A stretch of DNA of 64,000 nt, from the NCBI RefSeq assembly GCF_900220975.1, contig NZ_OBQD01000006.1, positions 248,001 to 312,000 of the forward strand, written 5' to 3'. The notes below the pieces were generated by a model. It worked only from the letters and a program-made list of their open reading frames with translations, was not told the origin of the DNA and ran no database searches. Source of the stretch: Rhizobium subbaraonis. GTDB taxonomy: Bacteria > Pseudomonadota > Alphaproteobacteria > Rhizobiales > Rhizobiaceae. A program made the translations under genes and the position numbers. Position 1 is the stretch's first letter. Each line of letters begins with the position of its first letter. Below, in pieces: positions 45,828 to 54,191 of this stretch.

Positions 45828-46865
45828 ATGGGTTGGATCAACTCCTACACTTTCGAAGGCACCAACGGCCGTGACACTGCCACGCAGAACGGCCGCATCG
45901 AGGTCGACATCTACACCTACGGTGGCAACGACACGATCTACCTGAACCTCACCAGCCCCGACGGCGGCTTCAACTATGTCAAGGCCGGCAGCGGCAACGA
46001 CTATGTGAAGAACTGGTTCGAAGGCGGCAACAAGATCGACCTCGGCTCGGGCAACGACACCTATATCCACAACGGCTACGCCATCGACGACGACTATTAC
46101 GACGTCGTCTACGGCGGCTCCGGCAACGACTGGTTCGAGGTGGAGACGCTGCAGAGCGACTACTATGGCGAAAACGACAACGATACGTTCCTCTCGGTCG
46201 GCTATGACAACTACTTCAACGGCGGCTCGGGCAACGATACGCTGAGCTATGCGCTGCAGGACGACAGCGACCTGCGTGGCCGCGGCGTGTATGTCGATCT
46301 CGACAAGAAGTTCGCCAAGGTGGGCTCGAACAAGGAGACGTTCACGAGCATCGAGAACGCCACGGGGACCGGCTTCAACGATACGCTGCGCGGCAACTCC
46401 GGTGCCAACGACCTGAAGGGCGGCAGCGGCAACGACATCCTGTCGGGCCGCAGCGGCAACGACTATCTTGTCGGAGGCTCCGGCAGCGACGAACTTCTGG
46501 GCGGCAACGGCAACGACGATCTCGTCGGCGGACGCGGCCACGATATCCTGAACGGCGGCTCGCGCTCGGACTATTTCATCTTCGATTCGATCAAGGATTC
46601 CGTCGTCGGCAGCAAGCGTGACGTCATCGAGGATTTCCATCGCTCCGAGAACGACAGGATCGATCTCAGCAACATCGACGCCAACGTCAACCGCAGCGGA
46701 AACCAGGCGTTCAAGTTCATCGGAACGGATTCGTTCGACGACAGGGCGGGCGAACTGCGCTACTCCGGCCACATCATCTCCGGCGACGTGGACGGCGATG
46801 GGAGCGCGGATTTCCAGATCTATGCCAACCTGACGAAATACTATGCGAGCGACTTCGTCCTCTGA
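45828..46865 (+). CDS. RTX-type calcium-binding protein
   Basis: A 345-residue acidic protein with many GGxGxD-type nonapeptide repeats (GGSGNDTLS, GGSGNDILSG, GGNGNDDLVGG, GGRGHDILNGG), strongest at about 195-250. These fold as a calcium-filled beta roll outside the cell. The C-terminal part (YFIFDSIKDSV, DVIEDFHRSENDRIDLSNID) matches the serralysin-type C-terminal domain that carries type I secretion signals. There is no N-terminal signal peptide and no catalytic domain, so it is probably a secreted structural or adhesive protein. No ABC exporter genes are close. A good AGGAAGAGGA site precedes the ATG. Confidence 0.9.
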   Translation: MGWINSYTFEGTNGRDTATQNGRIEVDIYTYGGNDTIYLNLTSPDGGFNYVKAGSGNDYVKNWFEGGNKIDLGSGNDTYIHNGYAIDDDYYDVVYGGSGNDWFEVETLQSDYYGENDNDTFLSVGYDNYFNGGSGNDTLSYALQDDSDLRGRGVYVDLDKKFAKVGSNKETFTSIENATGTGFNDTLRGNSGANDLKGGSGNDILSGRSGNDYLVGGSGSDELLGGNGNDDLVGGRGHDILNGGSRSDYFIFDSIKDSVVGSKRDVIEDFHRSENDRIDLSNIDANVNRSGNQAFKFIGTDSFDDRAGELRYSGHIISGDVDGDGSADFQIYANLTKYYASDFVL

Positions 46866-46959
46866 GGCGAAATGAACGCTCGAATTGCTCGAGAGACGCG
46901 CGGCCTGGCGATGGCCGCGCCTTTTGCATTTCAGCCGGCTCCGAGCGGCGCCTCACACA

Positions 46960-48075
46960 TCATGCGACGTCCACCCAGCGACGTTCGGCGAAGGACTGCG
47001 CCATCGCGTGGACCGAGCGCTCGATCCGCAGCCCCGCGGCAAAGTCGACGGCGCGGAAAGGCTCTCCGCTGATGGCGGCGACCAGTTCGCGGCATTCCAC
47101 CACCTTGAGGTCGTTGAAACCGAGGCTGTGTCCTGGGGCAGGAACGAAGCGGTCGTAGGGCCTGTGCTGCGGGCCGGCGAGCACCGTGACGAACCCCTGC
47201 TCGCCCGTCGGGCCTGCGACGCGGTAGATCTGGAACTCGTTCATGCGCTCCTGATCGTAGACGAGCGCGCCTGCGGAGCCGAAAATCTGCAGCGCGATCC
47301 GCCCCTTGCGACCCCAGGCGGCGCGGTTGACCATCAGCACCGCGGGAATGCCGCCTTCCAGCCGCATCAGCACGCTGGCCTGGTCGTGGTTTTCGACCGT
47401 GCGCCGCCCGCCGTCGGCAAGCGGCCGATCGGCATAGGGCTTGCCGAGATCCGTCATGACGGATCGGGCGTGGCCGACAAGGCTCCATAGCAGCGACAGC
47501 GTATGCACGGCGAAATCGTCGAGCGCACCGTATCCGGACGCCTTTTCGCTTCGCGGCGAAAACGGCGCTTCCGGATCGGCCATGAAGTCTTCGTCCATCT
47601 CGATCCGCACCTGGGTGACGGTGCCGATCGCGCCCTCTTCCAGAAGCTTGCGCATATGGCGCATGACGGGGTTCTGGATGTAGTTGTAGCCGATGATCGC
47701 CACCCTGCCGGAACGCGTGGCGGCAGCCAGCATTCGCTCGGCATCGGCAAGCGAGGTCGCCATCGGCTTTTCGCACCACACGTGCTTTCCCGCGTCCAGT
47801 GCTGCAATCGCCATCTCGGCGTGAAACTGGTTCGGCGTCGTGATCGAGATGACGTCCACCTCGGGGTCGGAAAGAAGCGCGCGCCAGTCGGCCGTCGCCC
47901 TGGCAAAGCCGAATTCCCGGGCCCGGGCGGCGGCGAACTCGGAATTGCGATCGGCCAGATGAACCAGCCGCGGCCGGTCCACGTCGCCGAAAATCGTCGC
48001 AACATTGTTCCAGGCAAGCGCGTGACACTTGCCCATATATCCCGTACCGATCAAACCGACACCGATGGCTGCCAT
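46960..48075 (-). CDS. Gfo/Idh/MocA family oxidoreductase (inositol cluster)
   Basis: A 371-residue NAD(P)-dependent dehydrogenase. The Rossmann fold opens with VGLIGTGYMGKCHALAW (GxGxxG at about 9-14). CEKPMATSLADAE near 100 holds the EKP lysine of this family, and the central DFAVHTLSLLWSLVG region holds the catalytic His. It is divergent from iolR and next to iolCDEB, so it most likely oxidises an inositol isomer or a related polyol (myo-, scyllo- or D-chiro-inositol). Which substrate is not visible. In S. meliloti a similar gene occupies the same place beside iolR. Confidence 0.88.
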   Translation of the reverse strand: MAAIGVGLIGTGYMGKCHALAWNNVATIFGDVDRPRLVHLADRNSEFAAARAREFGFARATADWRALLSDPEVDVISITTPNQFHAEMAIAALDAGKHVWCEKPMATSLADAERMLAAATRSGRVAIIGYNYIQNPVMRHMRKLLEEGAIGTVTQVRIEMDEDFMADPEAPFSPRSEKASGYGALDDFAVHTLSLLWSLVGHARSVMTDLGKPYADRPLADGGRRTVENHDQASVLMRLEGGIPAVLMVNRAAWGRKGRIALQIFGSAGALVYDQERMNEFQIYRVAGPTGEQGFVTVLAGPQHRPYDRFVPAPGHSLGFNDLKVVECRELVAAISGEPFRAVDFAAGLRIERSVHAMAQSFAERRWVDVA

Positions 48076-48114
48076 CGTCTCTCCTCCGTCGTGGCGTGCG
48101 GGGGATGATGGACC

Positions 48115-48168
48115 GGAACAATTCGGAATGAAAGTGACATTTTGCGATATTTATGGAATAAACATTTC
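48115..48168. promoter_or_regulatory. Candidate IolR sites between the dehydrogenase gene and iolR
   Basis: The divergent spacer holds GGAACAATTCGGAA (48115-48128) and GGAATAAACATTTC (48155-48168). The second is one base from GGAA-N6-TTCC, the motif I recall for IolR in S. meliloti. Similar bases recur in front of iolC. Autoregulation of iolR and control of the dehydrogenase are inferred. Confidence 0.5.
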
Positions 48169-48208
48169 ATTGTCATCGCAACAGGCTTTACCGGGGAACT
48201 GACCGAGG

Positions 48209-49081
48209 ATGGACGAACAGGATAGTGCTGCAATCCGCGTGCCGCGGGATTTCGACAGTCTGCGCAGCGTCATCATCGAGCGGAAGGAAACCATGCCGAA
48301 ACGCCTGGCGCAGGTGGCGGCCTATGCGCTGGGACACCCCGACGAAATCGCCTTCGGGACCGCCGCCAGCATCGCTTCCGCCGCAGAAGTACAGCCCTCG
48401 ACACTGGTCCGCCTCGCCCATCACCTCGGTTTCGAGGGGTTTTCCGACCTGCAGACGGTGTTCCGCGAACGGCTGCGTGAACGTACGCTTTCCTACGAGG
48501 ACCGGCTGGCGACCCTCGAACAGGGCACGGACGGCGACGGCGAGAACGAGCTTCTCGGCGGTTTCATCGCCGCAGCCAGCCAGTCGGTGGCACGCCTGGC
48601 GACGACCATCGACAGGGACGTGTTTTCCCGGGCCGTAACGCTTCTGGCCAGTGCCGAGACGATCTTTCTCGTCGCGAAGCGCCGGTCCTATCCGCTGACG
48701 GCGCACATGGCCTATGCCTTCGGCAAACTCGGCATCCGTCACCAGATGATCGCCTCGCCGAACGGGATCGACGCAGAACTGGCCGGATTTGCCACCCCGC
48801 GCGATGCCGCCATCGCCGTCAGCTTTTCGCCCTATGCCGCCGAAAGCCTCGGCCAGGCGCAGGCCCTGAGCGAGCGGGGCGTACCGATTGTGGCGATCAC
48901 CGATTCGGCGTTCTCGCCGCTGGCGGGCTGCGCCACCCACTGGTTCGAGGTGGCCGAGGCGGACTATGGCGGTTTCCGTTCCCTTTCCGCCTCGATGGCA
49001 CTGGCCATGGCGCTGCCTGTCGCCATCGCCGAGAAGCGCCGCCAACAGGAGCGCGGCGGCATCCGATCCGGGCAGAAGTGA
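48209..49081 (+). CDS. iolR: RpiR-family transcriptional regulator IolR
   Basis: A 290-residue repressor. An N-terminal HTH_6 domain (about 20-95, with EIAFGTAASIASAAEVQPST and LVRLAHHLGFEGFSDLQ) is followed by a sugar-isomerase (SIS) domain at about 125-265 (AETIFLVAKRRSYPLTAHMA, AIAVSFSPYAAESL). SIS domains in this family sense sugar phosphates; an inositol-derived intermediate such as 2-deoxy-5-keto-gluconate 6-phosphate would fit here. The symbol rests on position: first gene of iolRCDEB, as in S. meliloti. Confidence 0.88.
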   Translation: MDEQDSAAIRVPRDFDSLRSVIIERKETMPKRLAQVAAYALGHPDEIAFGTAASIASAAEVQPSTLVRLAHHLGFEGFSDLQTVFRERLRERTLSYEDRLATLEQGTDGDGENELLGGFIAAASQSVARLATTIDRDVFSRAVTLLASAETIFLVAKRRSYPLTAHMAYAFGKLGIRHQMIASPNGIDAELAGFATPRDAAIAVSFSPYAAESLGQAQALSERGVPIVAITDSAFSPLAGCATHWFEVAEADYGGFRSLSASMALAMALPVAIAEKRRQQERGGIRSGQK

Positions 49082-49117
49082 TTTGGGGGCCTGTGGGTTT
49101 GGCGACGCAAACGACGT

Positions 49118-49161
49118 GGAACAAATATTCCGAATTGACTAGCATTCGGAATTGATGTTTC
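49118..49161 (+). promoter_or_regulatory. Candidate IolR operators upstream of iolC
   Basis: The 131-base gap between iolR and iolC contains GGAACAAATATTCC (49118-49131), an exact GGAA-N6-TTCC palindrome, and GGAATTGATGTTTC (49148-49161), one base off. TTCCGAAT (49128-49135) and ATTCGGAA (49144-49151) also form a perfect inverted repeat. The layout suggests cooperative repressor binding over an iolC promoter. Confidence 0.6.
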
Positions 49162-49212
49162 ATTTTCGACATATGCGAATGGCCGTGACCGGCCGTGCGC
49201 AGGGAGGACCCG

Positions 49213-51156
49213 ATGTCGAACGACGACCCAAACACCTTGCCTGAACCGACCCTCGACGTGATCGCGATCGGGCGCTCGTCGGTCGATCTCTACGGCCAGC
49301 AGCTCGGCAGCCGGCTGGAGGACATCACCTCGTTTGCCAAGTCTGTCGGCGGCTGCCCGGCCAATATCGCGATCGGGACTGCCCGGCTCGGGCTGAAATC
49401 GGGCCTGATCACGCGCGTGGGCGACGAGCAGATGGGACGCTTCATCCGCGAGCAGTGCGCCCGCGAGGGCGTCTCGACGCAGGGTATCGTCACCGACCGC
49501 GAGCGCCTGACGGCGCTGGTTCTGCTGGCGATCGAGGCAGAGGGCGTCTCGCCGATGATCTTCGTGCGCACCGACTGCGCCGACATGGCGCTCTGCGAAG
49601 ACGATATCGACGAGGGCTTCATCCGATCTGCCCGCGCCGTCCTCGTCTCGGGCACGCATTTCTCGCGTCCGAACACCGAAGCCGCACAGCGCAAGGCGAT
49701 GCGGATCGCGCGGGAAGCCGGCCGCAAGGTCATATTCGACATCGACTATCGCCCGAACCTCTGGGGGCTCGCCGGCCACGCCGAGGGCTTCGAGCGCTAT
49801 GTGAAATCCGAACGGGTCTCGCAGCTCCTGAAATCGGCGCTGCCGGAATGCGACCTGATCATCGGCACGGAAGAGGAAATCATGATCGCGTCGGGCGCGG
49901 ACGACGTGCTCTCCTCGCTGAAGGCGATCCGTGCGGTCTCCGACGCGACGATCGTGCTCAAGCGTGGCGCCATGGGCTGTATCGTCTATGATGGCGCGAT
50001 CAGCGACGACCTTGAGGACGGCATCGTCGGCAAGGGCTTTCCGATCGAAGTCTACAACGTGCTCGGCGCCGGCGACGCCTTCATGTCCGGCTTCCTGCGT
50101 GGCTGGCTGGGCGGGGAAGATCTCGCCACGTCTGCGACATGGGCAAACGCCTGCGGCGCGTTCGCCGTCTCCCGCCTGCTCTGCTCGCCTGAATATCCGA
50201 CCTGGGCGGAACTTTCCTATTTCCTCGAGCGCGGCAGCACGCACCGGGCACTGCGCAAGGACGAGGCGATCAACCATGTGCACTGGGCGACGACACGGCG
50301 CGGCGAGATCCCGCTGCTGATGGCGCTCGCCTGCGACCACCGCATGCAGCTTGTCGAACTGGCTGACCAGCTTGGCGTGCCGCACGAGAAGATCGCAGCC
50401 TTCAAGCGGCTGACGGTGGAGGCGGCCGCGCGCGTGGCCGGCGGCCGGCCGGGATATGGCATGCTGATCGACGAGCGCTTTGGCCGCGACGCGTTTTTCG
50501 ACGCGGCGACCAAGAACTTCTCCTGGATCGGCCGGCCGGTGGAACTGCCGGGCTCGCGGCCGCTGCGTTTCGAATTCAGCCAGGACATCGGTTCCCAGCT
50601 CGTCGAGTGGCCGGCCGGCCACTGCATCAAGTGCCTTTGCTTCTACCATCCGGACGATCCCGCACCCCTGAAGACCGAGCAGCAGGAGAAACTGCGAACC
50701 CTGTTCGAGGCGGCGCGGCGGGTGGGACGCGAACTGTTGATCGAGATCATCGCCGGCAAGAGCGGACCGTTGGAGGATGAGACGGTTTCCGCCGCCCTGC
50801 TGGAGCTCTACGAGCTCGGCATCAAGCCGGACTGGTGGAAGCTGGAGCCGCAGGCTTCTGCGCAGGCGTGGCGGAACATCGAGGCGGTGATCGCCGCAAA
50901 CGACCCCTATTGCCGCGGCATCGTGCTGCTCGGGCTGGAAGCGCCGAAGGCGGAACTGCTGAAGGCCTTCGAGGCGACGAAAGCGGCACCTTCGGTGAAG
51001 GGGTTCGCGGTGGGGCGGACGATCTTTGCCGACGCGGCGCGGCAGTGGCTCGCGGGCCGCATCGACGACGAGGCGGCGATTGCCGACATGGCGGGCCGGT
51101 TCGGCGAACTGACGGATGCTTGGCTGGGGACGCGCGGGATGAGCGAAGAGACGTGA
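49213..51156 (+). CDS. iolC: 5-dehydro-2-deoxygluconokinase / DUF2090 aldolase fusion
   Basis: A 647-residue fused enzyme of myo-inositol breakdown. Residues about 12-325 are a PfkB-family kinase (SVGGCPANIAIGTARLG near 45-61, NVLGAGDAFMSGFLRG near 281-296 with the catalytic Asp) that phosphorylates 5-dehydro-2-deoxy-D-gluconate. Residues about 330-640 are a DUF2090 domain, thought to split the resulting phosphate into malonate semialdehyde and dihydroxyacetone phosphate, as IolJ does. The start follows AGGGAGG by five bases. iolD begins 143 bases later after an intergenic repeat. Confidence 0.93.
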   Translation: MSNDDPNTLPEPTLDVIAIGRSSVDLYGQQLGSRLEDITSFAKSVGGCPANIAIGTARLGLKSGLITRVGDEQMGRFIREQCAREGVSTQGIVTDRERLTALVLLAIEAEGVSPMIFVRTDCADMALCEDDIDEGFIRSARAVLVSGTHFSRPNTEAAQRKAMRIAREAGRKVIFDIDYRPNLWGLAGHAEGFERYVKSERVSQLLKSALPECDLIIGTEEEIMIASGADDVLSSLKAIRAVSDATIVLKRGAMGCIVYDGAISDDLEDGIVGKGFPIEVYNVLGAGDAFMSGFLRGWLGGEDLATSATWANACGAFAVSRLLCSPEYPTWAELSYFLERGSTHRALRKDEAINHVHWATTRRGEIPLLMALACDHRMQLVELADQLGVPHEKIAAFKRLTVEAAARVAGGRPGYGMLIDERFGRDAFFDAATKNFSWIGRPVELPGSRPLRFEFSQDIGSQLVEWPAGHCIKCLCFYHPDDPAPLKTEQQEKLRTLFEAARRVGRELLIEIIAGKSGPLEDETVSAALLELYELGIKPDWWKLEPQASAQAWRNIEAVIAANDPYCRGIVLLGLEAPKAELLKAFEATKAAPSVKGFAVGRTIFADAARQWLAGRIDDEAAIADMAGRFGELTDAWLGTRGMSEET

Positions 51157-51157
51157 C

Positions 51158-51262
51158 GACGCGGCCGCTCTCCCCCCTCTCCCGACGGGCGGACGATGGT
51201 CCCAAGGGCCGGACGAGGGGGACGCGGCGCTCTTGCCCGCCGCAGGCGGGCGGGGGAAAATG
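51158..51262. repeat. GC-rich palindromic intergenic repeat between iolC and iolD
   Basis: The spacer carries CCCCCCTCTCCCGACGGGCGG, facing GGCCGGACGAGGGGGA as an imperfect inverted repeat, then a hairpin CCCGCC-GCA-GGCGGG (about 51236-51252). The style matches the RIME-like element at 2709-2822 but the copy is more degenerate. It lies inside the iolCDEB operon and could reduce or stabilise downstream mRNA. Confidence 0.45.
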
Positions 51263-51299
51263 AGACTGGGATGAGAAGAGACACTGGGTGGAGGACCCG

Positions 51300-53150
51300 A
51301 TGGCAAGCACGATCCGGCTGACGATGGCGCAGGCCGTCGCGCATTTCCTTAAAAGCCAGATGACGATCGTCGACGGAAGGAAGGTGCCGATCTTCGGCGG
51401 TGTCTTTGCGATCTTCGGCCACGGCAATGTCGCCGGCATGGGTGAAGCGCTCTACCAGGTGCGCGAGGAACTGCCGACATTCCGCGCCCACAACGAACAG
51501 GGCATGGCGCATGCGGCCGTCGCCTTCGCCAAGGCGAGCTTTCGCCAGCGCTTCATGGCCTGCACCACCTCAATCGGACCCGGCGCGCTGAACATGGTGA
51601 CGGCAGCGGGCGTGGCGCACGTCAACCGGCTCCCCGTCCTCTTCCTGCCCGGCGACGTCTTTGCCAACCGGATTCCCGATCCTGTGCTGCAGCAGATCGA
51701 GGATTTCGGCGACGGCACCGTCACTGTCAACGACGCCTTCCGCTGCGTCTCGCGCTATTTCGACCGGATCACCCGGCCCGAGCAGATCATCCCGGCGCTG
51801 AAGCGCGCCATGCAGGTCTTGACCGACCCCGTCGATTGCGGGCCGGTGACGCTGTCACTGTGCCAGGACGTGCAGGCCGAGGCCTATGATTATCCCGAAA
51901 GCCTTTTTGCCGAGCGGGTCTGGACGGAGCGCCGGCCACGGCCGGACACGGGCGAGTTCGCCGCCGCGATCGAGGCGATCCGCCATGCCGAGCGGCCGCT
52001 GATCATCGCCGGCGGCGGCGTTCTCTATTCGCGCGCAACCGTCGAGCTGAAAGCGTTCGCAGGGCTGCACGGCGTCCCCGTCGCCGTCACCCAGGCCGGC
52101 AAGTCAGCTGTTCCCGACGACCATCCGCTGTGCATGGGCTCGATCGGCGTGACCGGCACCTCGGCCGCCAACGCCTTCGCCGAGGAAGCCGACCTGATCC
52201 TGGCGGTCGGCACACGGCTGCAGGATTTCACGACCGGTTCCTGGGCACTGTTCAAGAACGACAAGGCCCGGATCATCGGGTTGAACACCACGGCCTTCGA
52301 CGCCGCCAAGCATGACGCGCTGCCGCTCGTCTGCGACGCGCGCGAGGGCCTGACCCTGCTGTCGGAAGCGCTCGGCGGCTGGAAGGTGTCTGCGGCCGTG
52401 GAAGCCGCGGCGACGCGGCGCAAGGCCGAGTGGAATGCGGCGGCGAACAAGGCAACAGCCGCGACCAATGCAGCCCTGCCCTCCGATGCCCAGGTGATCG
52501 GCGCCGTCCAGCGGACGATCGGCGGCGAAAACTCCATCCTCGTCTGCGCAGCCGGCGGGCTGCCGGGCGAATTGCACAAGCTCTGGCATGCCGGCGCGCC
52601 GGGCAGCTACCACATGGAATACGGCTTTTCCTGCATGGGCTACGAGATCGCCGGCGGGCTCGGCGTGAAGATGGCGCGGCCGGACGCCGACGTCGTCGTC
52701 ATGGTCGGCGACGGCTCCTACATGATGGCCAATTCGGAGCTTTCGACCGCGATCATGCTCGGGCAGAAGCTAACCGTCGTCGTGCTGGACAATCGCGGCT
52801 ACGGTTGCATCAACCGGTTGCAGATGGCGACCGGCGGGGCGAACTTCAACAACCTGCTCAAGGACGCCCGGCTCGAGGCGATGCCCGACATCGACTTCCG
52901 CGCGCATGCCGAGAGCATGGGTGCCGTAGCGGTCAAGGTCGCCTCGATCGCCGACCTCGAGACGGCGCTGGAGCAGAGCAAGGGTAACGACCGGACCTCT
53001 GTCATCGTCATCGACACCGACCCGCTGGTTACCACCGAGGCCGGCGGCCACTGGTGGGACGTGGCCGTGCCTGAGGTGAGCCCGCGCGAAGCAGTCAACA
53101 AGGCACGCAAAGCCTACATCGAGGCGCTGGCAGCGCAACGCATCGGCTAG
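51300..53150 (+). CDS. iolD: 3D-(3,5/4)-trihydroxycyclohexane-1,2-dione acylhydrolase
   Basis: IolD opens the inositol ring: it hydrolyses the diketone made by IolE to 5-deoxy-D-glucuronate, using thiamine diphosphate. The 616-residue protein has the three-domain layout of the acetolactate-synthase superfamily. The catalytic-glutamate region FRAHNEQGMAHAAVAFAKA lies near 60-80, and CTTSIGPGALN follows. The ThDP/Mg motif is MVGDGSYMMANSEL near 467-480, with NRGYGCINRLQ after it. GGAGG lies seven bases before the ATG. Confidence 0.95.
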   Translation: MASTIRLTMAQAVAHFLKSQMTIVDGRKVPIFGGVFAIFGHGNVAGMGEALYQVREELPTFRAHNEQGMAHAAVAFAKASFRQRFMACTTSIGPGALNMVTAAGVAHVNRLPVLFLPGDVFANRIPDPVLQQIEDFGDGTVTVNDAFRCVSRYFDRITRPEQIIPALKRAMQVLTDPVDCGPVTLSLCQDVQAEAYDYPESLFAERVWTERRPRPDTGEFAAAIEAIRHAERPLIIAGGGVLYSRATVELKAFAGLHGVPVAVTQAGKSAVPDDHPLCMGSIGVTGTSAANAFAEEADLILAVGTRLQDFTTGSWALFKNDKARIIGLNTTAFDAAKHDALPLVCDAREGLTLLSEALGGWKVSAAVEAAATRRKAEWNAAANKATAATNAALPSDAQVIGAVQRTIGGENSILVCAAGGLPGELHKLWHAGAPGSYHMEYGFSCMGYEIAGGLGVKMARPDADVVVMVGDGSYMMANSELSTAIMLGQKLTVVVLDNRGYGCINRLQMATGGANFNNLLKDARLEAMPDIDFRAHAESMGAVAVKVASIADLETALEQSKGNDRTSVIVIDTDPLVTTEAGGHWWDVAVPEVSPREAVNKARKAYIEALAAQRIG

Positions 53151-53224
53151 GCACCTACGCCCATATGAGATCACGTTTTCGGACAGGCCGTTGCCCGGCA
53201 AGTCCGATCCCATGGAGAATATCG

Positions 53225-54142
53225 ATGAAAGCCAAACTCGGCATGTCGCCCATCGCCTGGTGGAACGACGACCTTCCGGAACTCAGCGACGACGTGTCGC
53301 TTGAGGAATGCCTTCGGCAGTCGCGCGGCGCGGGCTTCACCGGCATGGAAAAAGGCCGACGCTTCCCGGAGGATCCGGCAGTGATGCTGCCGATCCTGCG
53401 CGCTGCCGACGTCACACTCTGCGGTGGCTGGTTCTCGGGCACGCTGATCGACGAGGAACTCGCCGCCAACAAGGACCGCATCGCCCCGATGATCGCATTG
53501 TTCAAGGCGGTCAATGCGCCCTGCATCGTCTACGGCGAAGTGGGCCGTTCCATCCAGGGCGACCGCTCCAAGCCGCTGGCGACCAAGCCGCGCATCTCGG
53601 ACGACGAGATGAAGGCCTATGCACGCCGCGTGACGGAATTCGGCGAATGGTGCGCAGACCAGGGCATGCCGCTGTCCTATCACCACCACATGGCCGCCGT
53701 CGTCGAAACCGAGCCGGAGCTCGATGCCTTCATGCGCGCATCGGGCGAAGGCATTCCGCTACTACTCGATGCCGGCCATCTGGCGTTTGCGGGCGGCGAC
53801 GTGTTGCGCGCCATCGACAACCACCACACCCGCATCAACCACGTCCACGTCAAGGACATTCGCAAGGCCGTTGTGGACGGTCTGGATCGCAGCCGGCAGT
53901 CCTTTCTCGATGCGGTGGCACTCGGGGCGTTTACCGTGCCCGGCGACGGTTCGCTCGATTTCGGCGCTATCGTAAGGAGGCTGGCGGACCACGGCTACGA
54001 GGGGTGGTTCGTCGTCGAGGCCGAGCAGGACCCGCGCACGGCCCCGCCGCAGAAAATGGCCGAGATCGGCCATGCAGAACTGATACGTGTCATGACCGCC
54101 GCGGGCTATACCGTGGAGACGGAAGGCTTTCCAAAAGGATAG
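53225..54142 (+). CDS. iolE: Inosose dehydratase
   Basis: IolE removes water from 2-keto-myo-inositol to give the trihydroxycyclohexane dione used by IolD. The 305-residue TIM barrel of the AP-endonuclease-2/xylose-isomerase-like class shows MSPIAWWNDDLPEL at the start, SYHHHMAAVVET near 158-169, LLLDAGHLAFAGG near 195-207 and INHVHVKDIR near 220-229, which supply metal-binding His, Asp and Glu residues. GGAG lies seven bases before the ATG. It follows iolD by 74 bases. Confidence 0.94.
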   Translation: MKAKLGMSPIAWWNDDLPELSDDVSLEECLRQSRGAGFTGMEKGRRFPEDPAVMLPILRAADVTLCGGWFSGTLIDEELAANKDRIAPMIALFKAVNAPCIVYGEVGRSIQGDRSKPLATKPRISDDEMKAYARRVTEFGEWCADQGMPLSYHHHMAAVVETEPELDAFMRASGEGIPLLLDAGHLAFAGGDVLRAIDNHHTRINHVHVKDIRKAVVDGLDRSRQSFLDAVALGAFTVPGDGSLDFGAIVRRLADHGYEGWFVVEAEQDPRTAPPQKMAEIGHAELIRVMTAAGYTVETEGFPKG

Positions 54143-54191
54143 TGCGCGGCCGCCCGCCTGAACTCGAATGCCGGATGAAAGGAAAAGGCCC

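Noticed and set aside
45792-46772. A 326-codon minus-strand frame opposite the RTX gene
   Set aside because: It is the complement of the regular GGxGxD repeat coding sequence, which naturally gives a long Val/Ala-rich frame; the RTX reading has motifs and a good ribosome-binding site.
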